From: Chitinophagaceae bacterium 26-R-25
GTDB lineage: Bacteria; Bacteroidota; Bacteroidia; Chitinophagales; Chitinophagaceae
Direction of reading: 5' to 3'
Length of the DNA: 64,000 bases
Assembly: GCA_029906195.1 (NCBI GenBank)
Contig: JARWSJ010000001.1
Coordinates: 496,001 to 560,000, forward strand
Shown here: in pieces, positions 60,926-64,000 of the stretch
How the letters are laid out: each line of letters starts with the position of its first letter
Position numbering within the stretch: position 1 is the stretch's first letter
The notes under the pieces: model-generated
What the model saw: only the letters and a program-made list of their open reading frames with translations
What the model was told of the DNA's origin: nothing
Database searches by the model: none
Position numbers and translations under genes: made by a program

Positions 60926-63061
60926 ATGAAAAAAATGAAATTTCTCCTTGGCGCCATCATCATGATAAAAAGCGCAACTGCTGTTTGTCAGCAAGGCACA
61001 GCAAACACTGCACTCTCGATAGTAGACGCGCATAAGATAACTTTCACAGCACCGGCACGCCATGTGCCCACGGAAAAAATGCCTGATGCCCCTTTGCTGG
61101 GTAATGGTGATATTGGGGTCGCCATTGCGGGTAGGCCCGATTCACTTTCTTTCTACATAGGTAAAAATGATTTTTGGGGCGTACGGACAGCAGCTCCTAT
61201 GACAGTGGGCAAGATTCAGTTGTTAGTGCCAGCTCTTGCGGGCGCCACATACGCAGCCTCATGCGATATGCGTCGTGCCGTATGGAGCGGAGCGTTTGCC
61301 AACAACAACCATGCGCTTAGTATTCGCTCATGGGTAGATGCCAATGGTAATCATGTTTTCATCGAGGTAAAAAATACAGGTTCTGCGCCTGTTGAAGTTT
61401 CTGTCAATTCGATCCTGGGCGATAAGCTTATTGATCAAAGCGGGTTATACAACCCTGACGAAGGCAAACCCAATGCACGTAAGGTTGGAATGGCATCAGC
61501 GTTGCTACAGTCAAACGGAAAGACGATCGTGCTTGCACCGAAGGCAAGAACCATTTACGCAGTTGCTCTTTTTTCAGATATAGATGCAAACGATCCTTTG
61601 AAAAAAGCACAATCGGAGTTACGCTCACTTACCCTGAAAAAAGCGGATGAACTATTTGTCGCTCATCAGGCATGGTGGGAAAAGTTTTGGAAGAAATCGT
61701 TTATACAAATACCAGACAAGGTGATTGAAGAACATTGGTATTCCACACAGTACGTCATGGCATCCTGCAGTCGTGCCGGTAAAATAGCACCAGGTCTTTG
61801 GGGCAACTGGATCACGTCAAACAATACAGCGTGGCATGGCGACTATCATCTCAACTACAATTTTCAGGCACCTTACTATAGTCCCTATTCTTCCAATCAC
61901 GTTGAAATTTCTTCGCCGTATTATGACGCAGTCAACAACATGATTGGATTCGGCGATACAGTGGCGGAACAACATGGGTGGAAGGGTATTTTTCTTCCGG
62001 TTTCAATGGGGCCATGGGGCACGAGTCCCGAAGGTCCCGACAGTCATTGGGGGCAGCATTCCAATGCTGTTTTTGCTGCGTTGCCATTCATCTGGCATTA
62101 CCAGTATACACAGGACACTGCGTGGCTCAGAAAAACAGGCTATGCCTACATGAGAGAAGTGGAGAAATTCTGGACCGGTTACCTTACGTTCGAGAATGGC
62201 AGGTACGTGATTGAGCATGATGCCATTCATGAAGGTTCAGGTGGTGCTGGCAGATCAGGCATTAGCGAAGACATGAATCCCATCCTGACACTCGGACTCG
62301 TGAAAACTCTCTACAAGAGCATATTGGTGATGAGTGAAGACCTTGGTGTTGATGCAGCGCTTCGTTCAAAGTGGAAAGACATCATTGAAAAGCTGAGCCC
62401 GTTTCCAACACAGGAACGCAGTGGAAAAACAGTGTTCCGTTATACAGAAAAAGGAACAGCGTGGTGGGACGACAATACACTGGGTATTCAGCATATTTTT
62501 CCTGCAGGTGCCATTGGGTTGGATTCCGATCCGAAGCTGTTGGAAATCTCGCACAATATGATCGATGCAATGGCACGTTGGAAAGACAACAATGGATCTT
62601 CCTCATGGTACACAGCTTGTGCCCGCGTCAATTATCAGCCTGAGAAAATACTATCAGAACTTCGCAGCATGTACGATAAGCACTCTATGCCCAACAGGAT
62701 CCTTTATTTTGGCGGTGGCGGAATAGAGAATGCTTCTCCCTCTTTGGCCATCAATGAAATGTTGTTGCAATCGCACGAAGGTGTTATCCGTTTCTTTCCG
62801 TGCTGGCCGCAAAATCTGGACGCACGCTTTGGTTCATTAAGAGCCGTTGGCGCTTTCATCGTGTCGTCAGAAATGAAAAGTGGAATCGTTCAACATGTAA
62901 CGATCGTGAGTGAAAAAGGAAAACCATTAACCATCGTCAATCCGTGGAAAGCGGGCAAAGTACAAGTGTATAGAAATGGAAAGAAAGCTGAAGTGCTAGA
63001 GGGTGAAAGGTTCCGCATGAGTACATCAGTAAATGAAAGCATACAGTTGCAGCCTGTCTAA
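60926..63061 (+). CDS. Divergent GH95-like secreted glycosidase
   Basis: 711 residues with a signal peptide (about 1-22). The N-terminal sandwich (about 30-235) has PDAPLLGNGDIGVAIAGRPDSLSFYIGKNDFW, like the [14 protein letters not shown] start of GH95. The six-hairpin barrel shows NYNFQAPYY, GPDSHWGQHSN and, where GH95 has [18 protein letters not shown], the related IENASPSLAINEMLLQSHEG. The general-base aspartate of GH95 (IDGN) therefore seems replaced at this spot (IENA), and the protein may be a distinct clan member. It is downstream of the AraC gene and followed by an unfinished secreted protein. Substrate unknown. Confidence 0.78.
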   Translation: MKKMKFLLGAIIMIKSATAVCQQGTANTALSIVDAHKITFTAPARHVPTEKMPDAPLLGNGDIGVAIAGRPDSLSFYIGKNDFWGVRTAAPMTVGKIQLLVPALAGATYAASCDMRRAVWSGAFANNNHALSIRSWVDANGNHVFIEVKNTGSAPVEVSVNSILGDKLIDQSGLYNPDEGKPNARKVGMASALLQSNGKTIVLAPKARTIYAVALFSDIDANDPLKKAQSELRSLTLKKADELFVAHQAWWEKFWKKSFIQIPDKVIEEHWYSTQYVMASCSRAGKIAPGLWGNWITSNNTAWHGDYHLNYNFQAPYYSPYSSNHVEISSPYYDAVNNMIGFGDTVAEQHGWKGIFLPVSMGPWGTSPEGPDSHWGQHSNAVFAALPFIWHYQYTQDTAWLRKTGYAYMREVEKFWTGYLTFENGRYVIEHDAIHEGSGGAGRSGISEDMNPILTLGLVKTLYKSILVMSEDLGVDAALRSKWKDIIEKLSPFPTQERSGKTVFRYTEKGTAWWDDNTLGIQHIFPAGAIGLDSDPKLLEISHNMIDAMARWKDNNGSSSWYTACARVNYQPEKILSELRSMYDKHSMPNRILYFGGGGIENASPSLAINEMLLQSHEGVIRFFPCWPQNLDARFGSLRAVGAFIVSSEMKSGIVQHVTIVSEKGKPLTIVNPWKAGKVQVYRNGKKAEVLEGERFRMSTSVNESIQLQPV

Positions 63062-63064
63062 CTC

Positions 63065-63178
63065 AAAACTCAAAAGTAAAAATTCAAAAGCTGTTAATGC
63101 TGATTTGTTTTTTTTCAATATGCGACAAGACTGCACTAGAGATTTTTGACTTTTTCCTTTTGACTTTTTAATTAACAA
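63065..63178. repeat. Mirror repeat of AACTCAAAA / CTTTTTGAC units
   Basis: The left segment (63061-63093) repeats ACTCAAAA- and AATTCAAAA-type units. The right segment (63150-63172) carries GACTTTTT- and CCTTTTGAC-type units that read as their approximate reverse complement. This is another member of the low-complexity mirror-repeat type, lying between the GH95-like gene and the last gene. Confidence 0.5.
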
Positions 63179-63181
63179 ACC

Positions 63182-64000
63182 ATGTATCGAAGCAGAACAA
63201 TATTCTTACTATTCCCACTCTTGTGCTGTTTTATCAACTCAAGGGCCCAGCAAGATGTAAGTAATGTTTTAGAAAAAATAAAGGGCTCTTTGTCATTAGA
63301 AGTATTGCATTTTGACGATGCAAATAAGATCCGGGAAAAACAAAAAGTAGCATTTATAGATAAATCAAATGGCTCCTTAAAAACGCAAGATGCGGAATGG
63401 AAAACATCTGTTACTGCCCTTCAGCAAGACGCTGATGGCGGCCTACAATTGAGTATTAAATTCAAGTTGTTGAGAGGTGCCGTTAACAATGCATCAACAG
63501 CCATTAATTTTAATTTTTCGGATTGGAGCATAAAAAATTATGTGATGATTCCGGCTGCTGTTTATAATGGCAATCGTTTTCCTGTGTTAAAGGGCGGCTA
63601 TATGCCACCTTATACCAGTGATATGTTTTGTAATAAAAATGTGCCGCTTACGATTTCAGACAATCCCCGGCTGGCACTGCATGAAGGCGAACCTTCGAAG
63701 ATTGATCTGTTGACATGGAACGCATCTACACCTGCCATGAGTTTTTTCTCACCGGCTATGCATAAAGGGTTTATTGTTCTGGCTGAGCCTAAAACAAAGT
63801 GGGGCATCAACGGATTGTCTGTTGAGGAAAATGCAGACCGGTCGAAAGCCGCATTCTCAGTTACGGCGCCGGGTGTTCGTGAGTATGCAGCCGGCTTCGG
63901 TGACTTCAGCAAAAGTCAAGATAAACCCAGCAACTGGAAAGCCGGTGATGAAATAGAGATGAAGGTGTACGTGTATGTTTTTAGCGCAACTGATATTCCC
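63182..64000 (+). CDS. Secreted protein of unknown family, 3'-truncated by the window edge
   Basis: An open frame from the ATG at 63182 runs to the window end without a stop, 273 residues visible. The signal peptide (MYRSRTIFLLFPLLCCFINSR, cleavage near AQ) is typical. The visible part is strand-rich and suggests an N-terminal sandwich domain of a larger enzyme (VMIPAAVYNGNRFPV, SFFSPAMHKGFIVLAEPKT). It is 120 bases after the GH95-like gene on the same strand. I do not recognise the family. The rest of the protein, outside the window, would decide the function. Confidence 0.8.
   Translation, partial: MYRSRTIFLLFPLLCCFINSRAQQDVSNVLEKIKGSLSLEVLHFDDANKIREKQKVAFIDKSNGSLKTQDAEWKTSVTALQQDADGGLQLSIKFKLLRGAVNNASTAINFNFSDWSIKNYVMIPAAVYNGNRFPVLKGGYMPPYTSDMFCNKNVPLTISDNPRLALHEGEPSKIDLLTWNASTPAMSFFSPAMHKGFIVLAEPKTKWGINGLSVEENADRSKAAFSVTAPGVREYAAGFGDFSKSQDKPSNWKAGDEIEMKVYVYVFSATDIP

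Overview
The window reads as a chromosomal stretch of a Bacteroidota bacterium, most likely a Chitinophagaceae-type glycan degrader. The evidence is SusC/SusD pairs, a hybrid two-component regulator with a beta-propeller sensor, many GH43 enzymes, lipoprotein signals without strong Shine-Dalgarno sites, and AT-rich intergenic mirror repeats. No rRNA, tRNA, CRISPR array, phage or transposase gene was seen. The organism assignment is an inference from gene families.

Layout. 1-5209: tail of a SusD gene, a DUF1735-type surface lipoprotein, a GH43-CBM6 enzyme and a CE6-type acetyl esterase. 5600-9787 (minus): the hybrid regulator. 10252-22260 (plus): a dense xylan operon with two secreted GH43s, a tandem CE1-CBM48-CE1 esterase, GH10 xylanase, GPH-family sugar symporter, a cytoplasmic GH43 and GH95. 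22398-24236 (minus): GH2. 24640-25461 (minus): an alpha/beta hydrolase. 26162-28801: a membrane-spanning Kelch sensor with a SARP-like cytoplasmic part, facing a second SusC/SusD pair (28865-33470, minus). 33613-37971 (minus): a four-gene carbamoyltransferase cassette (NodU/SxtI-like carbamoyltransferase, a 49-aa DUF5989 protein, an SxtJ-like membrane protein, an SGNH-TPR protein). 38732-42857: a giant double-sensor membrane protein split by an apparent one-base frameshift. 42927-49242: assorted genes (small membrane protein, six-hairpin glycosidase, SGNH esterase, TlpA-like thioredoxin, DHFR-like protein, PAS-LuxR regulator, DUF502). 49526-58155 (plus): aldo/keto reductase, enolase-superfamily enzyme, SSS symporter, exported sugar mutarotase, an unrecognised 757-aa secreted protein and a GH120 beta-xylosidase. 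58429-64000: EEP-family lipoprotein, AraC regulator, a divergent GH95-like enzyme and an unfinished secreted protein at the right edge.

How it fits together (inference from families). The enzyme set suits an acetylated, feruloylated, arabinose- and possibly L-galactose-substituted glucuronoarabinoxylan. Esterases strip acetyl and feruloyl groups, GH43/GH95/GH2 trim side chains, GH10 cuts the backbone, and GH43/GH120 finish xylo-oligosaccharides outside or inside the cell after GPH import. The 49526 operon looks like uptake and oxidation of a released monosaccharide. The hybrid regulator sits between the two enzyme operons and is their natural regulator.
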